A stretch of 64,000 nt of DNA from Apiotrichum sp. Y4204. Lineage: Eukaryota > Basidiomycota > Tremellomycetes > Trichosporonales > Trichosporonaceae. Under the pieces are notes generated by a model. The model was not told where the DNA came from. It did not search any database and saw nothing but the letters and a program-made list of their open reading frames with translations. The DNA lies in contig JAMYHL010000061.1 of NCBI GenBank assembly GCA_025531455.1, positions 124,001-188,000 on the forward strand, written 5' to 3'. Both the position numbers and the translations under genes were made by a program. Within the stretch, counting starts at the first letter, position 1. Every line of letters starts with the position of its first letter. Of this stretch, positions 1 through 10,600 are shown one piece after another.

Positions 1-1043
1 ACTCGGCCCTCCTCACCCGCCTGAACACGTACATGCGCCGCATTGACCTGCTCGCCAAGCTCCTCGCCCCCGTGAGTTCTGGGATACTGAGGACGGCTCG
101 CTAATCCCAGCTCTTCGTGTCCCTCCTCACGACTCTTGGCGGGTACATCTTCGCGTCCGCCGCACTCCTCAGTCTCAGCCTCACCACTGCTGCAGGGGAA
201 TTACTGTGGATCCGCGTCGTGTACGCACAGTTTCCGCAGCTATCGGAGACGCCGCGTAATATCCAAGAGGAGGAGGAGCGCGGAGGACTCACATGGGGAG
301 AGTGGGCTCAGCGGGAGATTGCCGATTGGGCGGAGTTTGTCCGTCTCCCGGTCTTCGGCAGTGCGTATACATGCACTTTCCTTTCTGACTGCAGGCTCGC
401 TCGCGATGGCGACAATCTACCTCACGACGCTCTCGTACGACGGTACGTTTATCGCGTACGTCAAGGCCGTTCGCGGGTGGGACGATGCGTTCGTCGCCGC
501 AATGCGGGTACGTCTCATTACTCGATAGGTCTCTAACCGCAGGGCGTGTGCGTCCTCACAGGGCTCCTCGGGACGCTCGTGATGCCGCTCCTCGAATCCC
601 ACGTTGGGCTGGAACGCGCCGGCGCGTGGTCCCTCTGGTCCGAAGTGTGCTGCCTCCTGCCCTCGCTGGTATCGTTCTTCGTCGGCGCAGGCGCGTACGG
701 CACGCACGGCCCCGCGTGGAACAGTACTCTGCTCTTTGGTGGGATAGCGCTGTCTCGCGTCGGGCTGTGGAGCTTTGACCTCTGCCAGCTCAAGGTCCTC
801 CAGCTGGCCACGGACGAGCATCCGCGCCGCAACCGCATGATGGCGCTTCAGATCGCGCTCCAGAACATGTTCAACCTCGCAAAGTGGGTGGTCACCCTCG
901 CGGCTGCCAGTCCGAGGCAGTTCAAGTGGACGGCCCTCGTCAGCTGGGTTGCTGTCGTCGTCGGGGGCATAGCGTATGCCGCGTTCTTGCGCAGCGTTAG
1001 GGGCCACCTGGTGCATCTCGGGTGGTGCAAAAAGTGGCTCTAG
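1..1043 (+). CDS. Ferroportin (SLC40 family iron exporter), 3' part only
   Basis: This is the C-terminal part of a multi-pass membrane transporter of the ferroportin/SLC40 family, which exports ferrous iron across a membrane. The 5' end lies outside the window. Exons are 1-71 (reading frame from base 3), 111-360, 395-507 and 543-1043, with introns of 39, 34 and 35 nt. Family hallmarks are a TM segment containing MRRIDLLAKLLAP near the start, SLAMATIYLTTLSYDGTFI, the GLLGT turn, and SRVGLWSFDLCQLKVLQ with the family's RxGLW(S)FDL signature. Hydrophobic segments continue to the C-terminal CKKWL and a TAG stop. The joined frame stays open across all three introns, and each acceptor carries CTGAC, CTAAT or CTAAC just upstream. 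Its membrane location (plasma membrane or vacuole) cannot be read from the sequence. The family call is firm because several separate signatures agree. Confidence 0.85.
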
Positions 1044-1245
1044 ACACAGAGCAGCTTCAGAGGCCGCAGTCGTTGTAAAGAATAAATAGAAACGGGTATA
1101 GATGCATGGAATACACAATGTAGCTCTCATTCGTCGTCGTCGTATCGCGTCATAAAGTCTGTCCACCGCTCCGCCGTCCACTTCCGACTCGCTCAGAGAG
1201 CACGCTGCTTGTTCAACCTGTCGTCAGCGCCGCCCCAGATCTCAC

Positions 1246-1925
1246 CTACTTGGGGAGCATCTCGCGCAGCCACTCGTTTGCGCTCACACGCATGCCGCGC
1301 TCTATGCCCTCGCCGCTACCGTCCCACCGCCGCGCATGGCTCGCACCACCATACACGACCGTGCGGTCCGGGACGCGGCCGCCGCCACCCTGCGACCCGT
1401 CCCCGTCCTCGAGGCAAAGGTGCTCAGGACCAACAACTGTCCCCGCGCCAAAAGAGCATTGGTCACCGATGCGTACGCCCTCGACGCGCGCGCGGGGCGA
1501 AAACGTGTTCCAGCTCCCCGAGGTCCCTGGGGCGAGATCCACAAAACTCCCGACCATGAAGACGTTTTGCTCGCCAATGCTCGCGGAGCCAGATACGACG
1601 CTGACTGTCGCGGTCTCCTCCACGACACAGCCGGCCCCGAGAGAGAGTGTGCTTCCCGGAGGGGCGAGGACGGCGCATCGCGGATGGAGGACGCAGCCCT
1701 CGCCGAGCGTAATATTCCCCTCGAGGCGGGCGTCCGCGCTCACAAAGCACGACGGCGGGGCGGTAAGCGTCACGGCGGTGCGGGTCAGCGGCGACGAGGT
1801 GCTGGATTGCGTGGATTGCGAGACTGGGGTGCGCTTCGTCGGCGAGTGCTGGCCCGGGCGGCCAGAGATGCTTGTCCGTCTACTGTCAGAGCGGAAGGGC
1901 GGGGCACGTACGGTGTCGGCTGCAT
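1246..1925 (-). CDS. Dynactin subunit 6 (p27-like, left-handed beta-helix)
   Basis: DCTN6 belongs to the pointed-end complex of dynactin, the activator that links dynein to cargo and microtubule transport. The protein has repeated hexapeptide turns (ADARLEGNITLGEGCVLHP, IGEQNVFMVGSF, VRIGDQCSFGAGTVVG) forming a left-handed beta-helix. It ends with NTVIYG-type TVVYGGASHARRW and a C-terminal WLREMLPK, matching the family's (F/W)LxxILP ending. The main exon is 1246-1882. That open frame has no ATG before the helix, so I propose a 14-nt first exon (1912-1925) and a 29-nt intron (1883-1911, GTACGT to CTGACAG). This gives 216 residues in frame. The intron would be extremely short and its CTGAC sits unusually close to the acceptor, so the start is the weak point. 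A start within the GTG-opened frame or an exon further upstream is possible. Confidence 0.75.
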
Positions 1926-2151
1926 GTTGGTGGTGAGGGAAACGTCAACATTGGGGTTGTTGTGAAGAGTGGCCAAAGCAGTCGAGCTGGTGGAGGTCCA
2001 GGCGGGAGCAAATTCCGAAACGTCACCAACTCGAGAACTCGAGGGACGATGAACGCGTTCGCGCTCGCTATCACCAACAGCGACGAGACACGATCCACAT
2101 CCACCTCTCTCATTCTCACTTTCTCCTTTACGATCCCCCTCCCCGCCCACG

Positions 2152-2885
2152 ATGGACCGCCCCACGTCGGTCCCGCTACATCTCACGTCGCTCGCGATCC
2201 TCGCGCCGACCAACGCGCCGCTCTTCGTCCACGCGTTCACGGGCAAGGACGACGAGCTGCGCGCGTACCACCTCGCGCACGCGGCCGTGGACGTCATCGA
2301 GGAGCGGAGTGAGTGCGCCGCGCTCCGCAGCTATTACGTCTTCCATAGCTGTTGCTGATAACAGTTGTCATGACCGCATCCCCGTCGCGGCCGGCAGACT
2401 CGTTTCTCGGCCTCCTCTTCTGCATGGAGGACATGGCCTTGTGGGTTAAAACTAGAAGAACTTTTTTTGACAGCAGCTACGGTTTCCAGACGCATACAAA
2501 GCTGCGCCTCGTGCTCTCCCTCGCGCTCGTCGACGCGGCGATCAAGGACGCCGACGTCGTCGCCGTCTTCCGCGCAGTACACCACCTCGTGCTGCACGCC
2601 GCGAACAACCCGTTCTGCTCACTCCCCGACAGCTTTTGCGCGCGGCCTGCGGTGGAAGAGCCGCTCCCCGAATGGATCGCGCAGCGGAGCGAGGGGAGAA
2701 GGAGCAGAAGCAGCAGAGCAAAAGCTTCGGAGGAAGAATCACAGTTTGCCGTCAACGAACCCGTCCCCGAGTCGAGTATGTTCGCCACTGGCCCCGAGGA
2801 TATCCGCCCAGAGACGCTCGCGAAGAGCCGCGCGTTCACCGGCGGCATTGCGCGCCTCGGAGAGCTGCTGTGTGCCCGGTCATGA
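2152..2885 (+). CDS. TRAPP complex subunit TRAPPC2L/Tca17
   Basis: This is a small longin-fold subunit of the TRAPP tethering complex, which activates Rab/Ypt GTPases in ER-Golgi and intra-Golgi traffic. The N-terminus (SLAILAPTNAPLFVHAF, then HLAHAAVDVIEER) follows the TRAPPC2L pattern of a first beta strand plus the ...H..LDV(V/I)(D/E)E helix. The middle (DSFLGLLFCMEDMA, FYGFQTHTKLRLVL) matches [26 protein letters not shown]. The final helix carries VFRAVHHLVLHAANNPF, the family's MFRKLHNSYTDVMCNPF. Exons are 2152-2308, 2365-2440 and 2477-2885 (213 aa). The second intron is 36 nt, or 33 nt if the first of two adjacent CAGs is used; both keep frame. A charged tail of about 90 residues follows the conserved domain. 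It starts 227 bp from the DCTN6 start on the opposite strand, so the two genes share a promoter region. Confidence 0.8.
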
Positions 2886-3281
2886 GCGGCATGTACTGTA
2901 TGTAAGTTGGTAGATGTATGGCTTTGCGCGGAGGCGCAAGGCATTTAACGATCACGATACGGGAGTGTTCGCTACTGAGACGGCACTCATCTCCCCTCTC
3001 CCCTCCCCCACGTCCCGCCCTCCACCTGGTCCAATCTCGCGGACGCCGCGCAAGCAGCGCCGCCCGCGAGCACAGCCCCTGCAGGTTGTGTCAGCAAGAC
3101 CTAGAGCAAACGCCCTCTATTGACATGGCGGCCAGAGGCGTGGCCGTCGTGACAGATACGGGGCGGACACACGACCGCAGAGCCCGAGCTGCCTAGCGCG
3201 GCGGGACTTGCGCACACTAGATAGATACACATGCATCCCAAGATTAATCGCATTCACGCGCTTCGCCTCACAGCTCACAGC

Positions 3282-4641
3282 TTACATCGCGCCCCGAAGC
3301 CACGCGAGCACCTCGTACGCGACGTCGGGACGCACAAACTCCATATTCCCCTCTGCGCCCTCGAGGCTCGCGTACCGCGTCCCCGTGGCGCCGAGCGCGA
3401 TCGCGTCGAGCACATCCTGCACCTCATCCGCGGAGAGGTCGATCTCCGAGCTGGGGTTCGGGGCGGAGAGCTCCAAAACGAGCGAGACGACGAGCGCGTG
3501 CCGCGAGTGGATGAACGCCGTCTGGAGTGAGAAATCCGTTCCTGCTACTGGTGTCCACTCACCACATGCCCAAACGACAGCTCGCCCGCGAGCCGGTTGG
3601 TAAACTCTGGTGTCTGGCCAATCTGCCAGTCCCATGACTGGTGTCAGCTGTGAAATCTAATCAGCTCACTTTAAGATCGGCGATTCCCGCGTCCACTTTC
3701 GCCGCTGCTTCGCCCACACTCGCCTCGCTGACAGCGACGATGCGCTCCGGGGGGCCGTACTCGTCCACGAACTGCGCCTGCACAGCGCGCACGAACGCCT
3801 CGTGCCCGATCTCCTTTCCGGTCCGGTGCGCGTTGATCGTTGATACCGGGGCGCGCACCGACCCCACACCCTTCGTTTCCATGTTTGGCGAGTCGCTCCG
3901 CAGCGCCGCGCCGAGCGTCGACAGATCAGACGAAATTAGCATTGTGCCGTGGTGGTATGCCCGGTGCGAGATGATCTTGTAGGCGGACCCCGATACCTGG
4001 AGGATAAGGACAGAACACAGTGTCGGTGGAATATGGCAAGGACTGGCCATGTTCTCTCAGCTTTGCACGCACCTTCAGTTCCCCGTCCTTTGTCCCCTGC
4101 TCGCGGATCACCACGTCGTTCCGCTCGTTCACAGTGCACGCAGGCACGCTCAGGCGCTCGCGCACCGCCGCGGCGACGAGGTACGCGCCCGCCGAGCGTG
4201 TAAACACCTCACGGGGAGTCATGATCGAGAAGTTGGTGTTGCCCATGTCCTGCGGTTAGTCAAAGCCTCTCACCTATATCATCCCCGTCCCCCGCCCAGT
4301 CTCCCTACGCACATGGTACACTGTCCCGCCGCCACTCCGTCTCCGGACGAGCGGCAGCCCCATCTCGACGAGCGCGCGCGGGTTCGTCTCCGTCCACGGG
4401 TTCTGGTTTCGCCCGATCACGACGCACGGCGCATTGCGGTACGTAAAGAGCACGGGCTGCGTCGCGGGCGTGTTCCGTAGGAGCCTGGCGTCAGCTCTAC
4501 CCATATCTCTACGCACCAGTCCTCGTAGGAGAGGTTGAACCACGGATCGTTGGACGTCGACGCGTAGATTGCGGGCGGGGACAGGGCGGCGGTCGAGTAT
4601 GCCCGTGGGCTGGCGCTTATTGCGCGGCGGAGGGCGAGCAT
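3282..4641 (-). CDS. Mitochondrial lipoate-protein ligase A (LplA/Aim22 type)
   Basis: This enzyme attaches or transfers lipoate to lysines of the pyruvate and 2-oxoglutarate dehydrogenase E2 subunits and the glycine cleavage H protein in mitochondria. Six exons (4517-4641, 4313-4484, 4073-4249, 3670-3996, 3563-3637, 3282-3521) give 371 residues; introns are 32, 63, 76, 32 and 41 nt. The first about 20 residues ([19 protein letters not shown]) look like a mitochondrial presequence. The lipoyl-ligase core is clear: NPWFNL-like [11 protein letters not shown], the [10 protein letters not shown] strand, [19 protein letters not shown] with the Arg-Arg-x-Ser-Gly-Gly-Gly loop, and KVSGSAYKI with the catalytic lysine followed by [11 protein letters not shown]. 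The small C-terminal domain reads [14 protein letters not shown]. It is divergent from the Dpb11-like gene, with about 560 bp between start codons. Confidence 0.9.
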
Positions 4642-4669
4642 CGTAGACCGTAGACCGTAGACCGTAGAT
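4642..4669. repeat. Tandem heptamer CGTAGAC/T, four copies
   Basis: Four head-to-tail 7-bp units read CGTAGAC three times and then CGTAGAT. They begin one base after the lipoate ligase start codon, in the presumed 5' UTR of that gene. No function is known. Replication slippage is the simplest origin. Confidence 0.85.
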
Positions 4670-5198
4670 CGAAGAGGTAGAGGAGAACAGATATCAGAGA
4701 TAACGGAGCTCAGTCCGTGGTCGCCATCGCCCACATGCCCGGTCCTCAACAACTGGACATTTTGGGGGACGGCGCGCCGAAAGGTAAAAGTGGAGGGCGG
4801 ACGCCGGACGCATCTCCGTCTCGCCGTCCACCATTTTTTGGGATCTGCAGCACTTTTCAGCGCCGAGTACCACCAAAATCGTGCCGCCAATTCGCTTTTG
4901 GTTGCGCAGACGGCGTGCATGCAGATTATGGAGCGGGTGTGGGCGTTTACAGCATGTTTCTATGCATGGTTTTACGGATTCTACAGATTTTTACAGGATT
5001 CTGACGACAAAAAAATCAAGGTGAATGTGACTGACATGTCACGTGATGCCGCAGGGCGCGTTCCTCGAGGCTCCTAGCCCAGCCTGGGTGGTCCTGGGCT
5101 TGGGCCAATGTTTTGAATTGCGACGCGTCCGTCCTCGATCCACATCAACAACAACCACCTATCGCCACCACCTTCTTTCCCGTCACCTTGATATCGAG

Positions 5199-7678
5199 AT
5201 GAACCGCCGCGGCCACCTTTCGAGCAAGGTGCCGAACGTGAAACTTCGCCCGGCGCCGGCGAATGCGAACGCGCGCGCGGGGTCGAGCCGGCGCGCGGCG
5301 AGCCCGAAACACCGGCTCGACGACGATGGCGAGGGTGAGTTGAGCTAGTGCTTGGATCTAGGATTACACCACGAGTTACACCCCCGCCTTTACTTTTAGC
5401 GCATATTCTGACGGCAGACGACGACGTGGAAGTGCCCCTCGACGCGGCGTCGAACCGCCCATGGGAGGGGATCACCGTCACCTTTACGGGTGTGGAGAAC
5501 AAGGTGGAGCTGAGCGAGCTCGTGCGCCAGCTCGGCGGCGCGGTCGAGAGCGCACTCACCGTCAACGTCACGCACGTCATTGCCACCGGGTACGGGTCGG
5601 CAAAGTATCTTGTGAGTGCGGTCCGCGAACATTCTCCGCGGGGTGCCGGCCAAATTCTGCGGCATCATGCTTCCCTATCATCCTCTGATGCTGACGACAG
5701 TACGCGGTCGAGCACCGCATACCGGTACAGACGCCCGAGTGGATCACCGACTCGCACCTGCGATGGGTGCAGGGCGAGGAGCTGAGCCTCGAACGGGTGC
5801 GTACACTCTTGCACACTCATCTAATCGCAGGACACGCAGGAGTACCGACTGCTGCCGTTCGTCGGACTCAAGATTGCGATTTCGGGCATTGACAACCTCC
5901 CCGTACGGCGGCAGATCATCCACCACATCCAGCTCGCCGGCGGAGAGTACAGCAAAGACCTGGATCGGAGCTGCACGCATCTCGTGAGCGCGTTTGGGAC
6001 GCGCGAACCCAAGGCGAAGAGCTCGGAGAAGATAAAGTGGGCACTGAAGGAGATTGGCGACCGGGAGATGGCGCGGCGGCGCGGGAAGCGCGTTGTCGAC
6101 AAGGACATCCGCATCGTGTATGAGGAGTGGATCTGGGACTGCGCGGCGTTTGGCGGGCGCTGGAAGGAGGACGCATATGATGCGAGCAAACCGCGGCCAA
6201 AGGGCAAGGTCACATACGAGCAGATTCTGGATGGGTCCGCGTTCCTCCCGCCAGAAGCTCCGCCGCAGCAGCAGGGGGAGGAGGAGGAGGAGCCGGCGGT
6301 GGTGCGTAAGCGCAAACGCGACAACATTGACAACCTCGTCGGGGAGCTGCTGTCCACCCGGGAGGCGGGCAAGCCGGACGTCAAGCGGGATACTGAGGAG
6401 GCAAAGGAGAAGGAGGAAGGTCAGTCCCGCGGGGCGAGCTCGGAGAACTCTCCTGCCGACGCACTACCCTCGCGGTCGAGTGTGTTTGAGCGCAAGCCGT
6501 CCGTCCTGCACGCATCGCGATCTACAGCCTTTGGCCCGTCATCCGCCGCTGCCCCATCTGGGGATCGCTCTAGTAGGGGACCTCCGGCGCAAATGTTCGC
6601 TCTGGCCTCATTCACGCACGTCATCGAGGGCGACTGCACCAATCTCGAGAACGCGCTGCGGCACCATGGCGGGACGATAGTGCCAGCTGACGAGTGGCGC
6701 GCGGGGCGCCATGCTGACTATGTCGTTGTCCGACTGGCATCTAACCCTCCTCTCCCGAAAACGTCCTCGATGGTAGTAACAGACTGCTGGGTCGAGGCAT
6801 GTTGCTTCCGCGAGGAGATTATCGCGTACACTGCCAACCTGGTATACACCCCGCTCACGATCCCCGTGCCTCTTCCCGGTGCAGATGCCGTCCGCGCCCA
6901 CATCTCCGGCTTCCCCTCCGAGACGAGCGCGTACCTGCACCGCCTGTGCCGCGCGCTCGGAGCAACCGTCTCAGACTCGTTCAACCGGCGCACCACGCAC
7001 CTCATCTGCGGCAAGACGACTGGCCCAAAATTCGAGAAAGCCCAGGCATGGCGGACCCCGGCTGTCCGCGAGTCGTGGGTGTGGGAGAGCGCACGCAAGG
7101 GCGCACTCGAACCGCTGGGACCACATCTCCACCCCGTGCAGAAAGAAACCTTGGTAGCCACAGCGTCGCCAAGGCTGAACCGCGACCTCAGGCCGACACC
7201 GACGCACATTGAGGCGCTGAGCCCCAGCACGGAGCGCGCGCTCAACCTCGCGCGAGCGAGCCCCGCCAGCGTAAGCGCAGACGCGGCCGCGCCCGCCTCG
7301 TCCCCACTCCGCCTCGAGAAGGCGGCCACCGTCGCAGCAGCAGGCGGCGCACACGGCAACGACGAGGTGACTGCCGCGCTGCGCCGCCTCGCGCAGGGCC
7401 CGCAGCGCCCTGCACGCCCCTCATCGGTATGTAGCGATTATATTATACTACCTGATAGCTGACAGCAGACACGACGTGCACGACCAAGCAATCCGCGGCG
7501 AGGGACGCCGACGCCAAGCAGCACAAGCACGGACAATCCCGCCGTGCCGGCGGTTACCGCGCCGCCGGCCGAGGAGGAGTCGGTGCGCGTGACGTACGCG
7601 GACCCGGCGAGCGAACGCGAGCGTCGCCGCTTACTGGATGCCGTGAATGGGGCGAGTCCCAAGCGCGCGCGTGTATAG
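5199..7678 (+). CDS. TopBP1/Dpb11/Rad4-family multi-BRCT protein
   Basis: This is the replication-initiation and checkpoint scaffold that bridges CDK-phosphorylated Sld2/Sld3-type factors and activates the ATR-like kinase. Exons 5199-5334, 5418-5611, 5701-5796, 5831-7426 and 7469-7678 give 743 residues. Two N-terminal BRCT domains occupy about residues 65-145 (WEGITVTFTGVE ... TPEWITDSHLRWV) and 150-255 (LLPFVGLKIAISG ... WIWDCAAFGGRW). After an acidic, Ser-rich linker a second pair follows at about 400-590. BRCT3 runs FTHVIEGDCTNL to VTDCWVEACCFREEII; BRCT4 runs VRAHISGFPSETSAYL to VRESWVWESARKGAL. The tail has VTYADPASERERRRLL, a segment shared by fungal Rad4 proteins, and a basic PKRARV end that could be a nuclear signal. 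Intron 3 is 34 nt. The four-BRCT arrangement and linker fit Rad4/Dpb11 better than Crb2 or Brc1. Confidence 0.85.
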
Positions 7679-10600
7679 TGCGTGGGTGCGTGAGTAGTAT
7701 CAGGTCTTTTAGTGTCTTAGTGTGCGGAATATGCGAGTGCGCTGCGATAAGCATGTTTGACGCGGGGCCGCGGGGGTGGCTCGCCGCGTGCCGCGCCCTG
7801 CGCGGCCATGTGACCGTCCGGAGCAGGGTCGGGAGGGTCGCGACTATTGTGCAATTGCAGGAACGCACGAGTCGGGGAGATGGGCCACGGGAAATAGATA
7901 AGGGACACGCGCAGGATGCAGGGCGACTGGCGACTTGATAGATTGATAGCACAAAGGCTCACAGTCTCGTCGCGTCTAGAGTATCCCAGTGCCCGAGTCC
8001 GGAGCCCAGCGCCATCCCGCCAGAGTGCCACGGGAAGAAAAGATAGAAGAAAGCGTCCGGAAGCGGCGAGCATGTCCCATCCATGATATCCATATTCTCC
8101 GTGAGCCGTGATCCGTGACGTGCAGGCGCGCAGCACCGGAGTACCGAGCACCGCGTCATCGTGACAACAACAAAAAGAAGCATGTAAGCGAAAAGCAGGT
8201 CGCACGACGACAAGACGGCAAGACCTGAAAAGTGGAGCGCGCATGATCGCATGACGCGATGCGCGAAAAGATCAAAAGAGTGACGCGACGCGGTCAAACA
8301 CGCCGCGCCCGGCGTGCATCGGGGCTATTCGGATTCCGCCTTCTGGCCATCCGGGGCAAACAGGGTTTTCCTCTTTGTCGATCATGATCCGCTGCCGATC
8401 CATCGTTTGATCATCGCCGGATCCTGTCCGGCTCGCAGCGGTGGGTCCCCGGCTCCAAGCTCCATGAGCCGCGAACAGCCAACGAACGTCAGCGGGCGGC
8501 GAAATAAGCAGCGACATGCACTAGGCGCTAGGCGGGGTGCACCATGTGCGCCGCATGTGCTCGCACTTTTGACTGCACGCTGCAAGCTGCAAGCATGAAG
8601 CATGTGCTGGAACCCCGGCCCGGGCCCTCCACCCTCCTACCCTAGTCCGGCTCGGGTATGCAAAACTCTTGGCACCAACACACAGGGAACTGCGTCCAGT
8701 ATGTGGACGGATCTGCCAGTCAGTGGCTTGATATCGGGCTTTTTTAGCTCGCCGCGTACGGGGAGTACAGGCTAGGATGGGCTGGATTAGGCGGAATTGC
8801 CTGGGTGCTCGGGCGCTCAGCCTGTATCTGACTCTTTGACTCTGACTTTGATCTGACTCTGGCTGGGCGCCTCAGCCTTGGGCCGGGAAGCGTTTGCGCC
8901 ACGGCTATCATTGCAGCTGTAGACTGCGGCGTGTAGTGCGCGTACATGGGTGGCCGGGGGCACGGACGTGGGACGTGGCACAGACTTTTGGCTTTGATAT
9001 GGCCGGATATCAAGAGCGTTGATCGCCGGTTGTCGGAATTCGTGGATTGTGGAGGTTGCATTTTCAGTGGATAGAGGATTGGAGGGGGAGGGTCATAGTG
9101 GGAAGTGATAGTGAAGCATGAAGCGATCAGCACTCACGGGCCGACAACCGAGAGAGGCCCCGCAGCGCCGCAGCGCCGCAGTGCACCCCGTTCCCCGTTC
9201 CGTGACGGCCATTGTCAATGACGAGTCACCCGCATACGCGTCACGGTGCGGATATCGGATCGAGTACAGAGTGCTCAAGAATGGGAGCCAGGACAGCGGC
9301 CCTGCGCCGCCCCCCTCTGGGCCCCTCTTGCGATAATTCCCACGCTCTCAGTGCAGCCAGGGATGTGTGTCTGGCCCGGGCCCTGAGGGGGGTTGGCGGT
9401 CCCTGAGGGACTGAGGGCCTGAGTCTGATAGATGACCGAGGATGAGAATGTGGACGTTGAGCGCAGTGAGCATCGAGCAATCGAGCTAGATAGTGCATTT
9501 GCTTGCACTTCTGCGTCCAACTGCCGTGGTCGACCGGCAATTGCTGGCCGTGAGCCGTGCAGCGCGCAGCTGCGAGCGCGGGGCATGAACGTTTGTGTGC
9601 ATCAAAGGTGATGCGATCGGAGGCGGAGCGCAAAGTTCGGGCGTGGATCTGGCCATCTGGCCATCTAGAATTTGGGAGCTTGGGTGGCCAACAAAGACCG
9701 CTACGAGCGAACACCGGCGCGCGAGCCTTGTACCCGGCACGCGGTACGCGGCAGTTGCCATCGATCTGGATCTGGATACCCATGCATGTCACTGTATCCA
9801 TCTGCGAGCACCAGCATGGCCAGCATGCCAGCACATCGAACGTGACAGCGCGACACTATTCACTTGCATCGCTCATGCTTCTTGCTCCGCGCTCCGCACC
9901 AGCACCGCTGAGCGCCCCCGAGCAGTAGCAGCAAATAGCACATGCCGTCATGTCGATACACCCCCCTATAACCGTTTCCCACTGTACCACTCGGACAGCC
10001 GTCCACTGTGGCTGCGTTAATCCACTGTACACCCTCGCCCTCCTGCCCTCCTGCCCTCTGGCCACTGGTCGCTGGTCGCTGGAACGCCAAGCACTGCTAG
10101 ACAATACGGAAACGCAGGAATCTTTAGAATTGTAGGAACGTGCTGAGCGGGGTACTGGTCTCAAGTGGGAACGAGAGCAATCGCGCAACCATGCAAGCAA
10201 TCACGGCTAGCAATTGCGATGCGAGTGCGCATGAGCAACGCAAGATGAGCCAATTGCTCGGTGATGACTTTTGATGCTTGGTGCGCTGCCTCTCGCTGCC
10301 TCTGGCCGTGTTCAGACGTTTCCGTGCCTGTTGCCGCCATCCTCTGTTTCTCTTGCCCTCCATCCCATGCCGCAGCCCCCCGCCGCCGTGCCTGCGCCAT
10401 TCCCTGGCCGTTGCCGCTCTGCTACGCCTGAGGTCTTGGGACCTTGAGCCTTTGCCGAACCCTAGCCGCTCCATGGCCAGCACGCTTGTAGGTTGTAGCT
10501 TGTAGCCTGTAGTTTGTAGCTTGCAGTTCTACACTCTGCGCTCGCGGCCTCGGAACCGCGCCTCCTTATCGCACGGGTGCGTATGACGCCCGGCACCGGG

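Noticed and set aside
1785..2297. 170-codon minus-strand open frame between DCTN6 and TRAPPC2L
   Set aside because: It is antisense to the TRAPPC2L first exon and out of frame with DCTN6; only its last part overlaps the proposed DCTN6 leader.
9241..9834. 197-codon open frame on the minus strand upstream of the perilipin-like gene
   Set aside because: No recognisable domain, and codon use unlike the real genes of this window. It runs through short tandem repeats.
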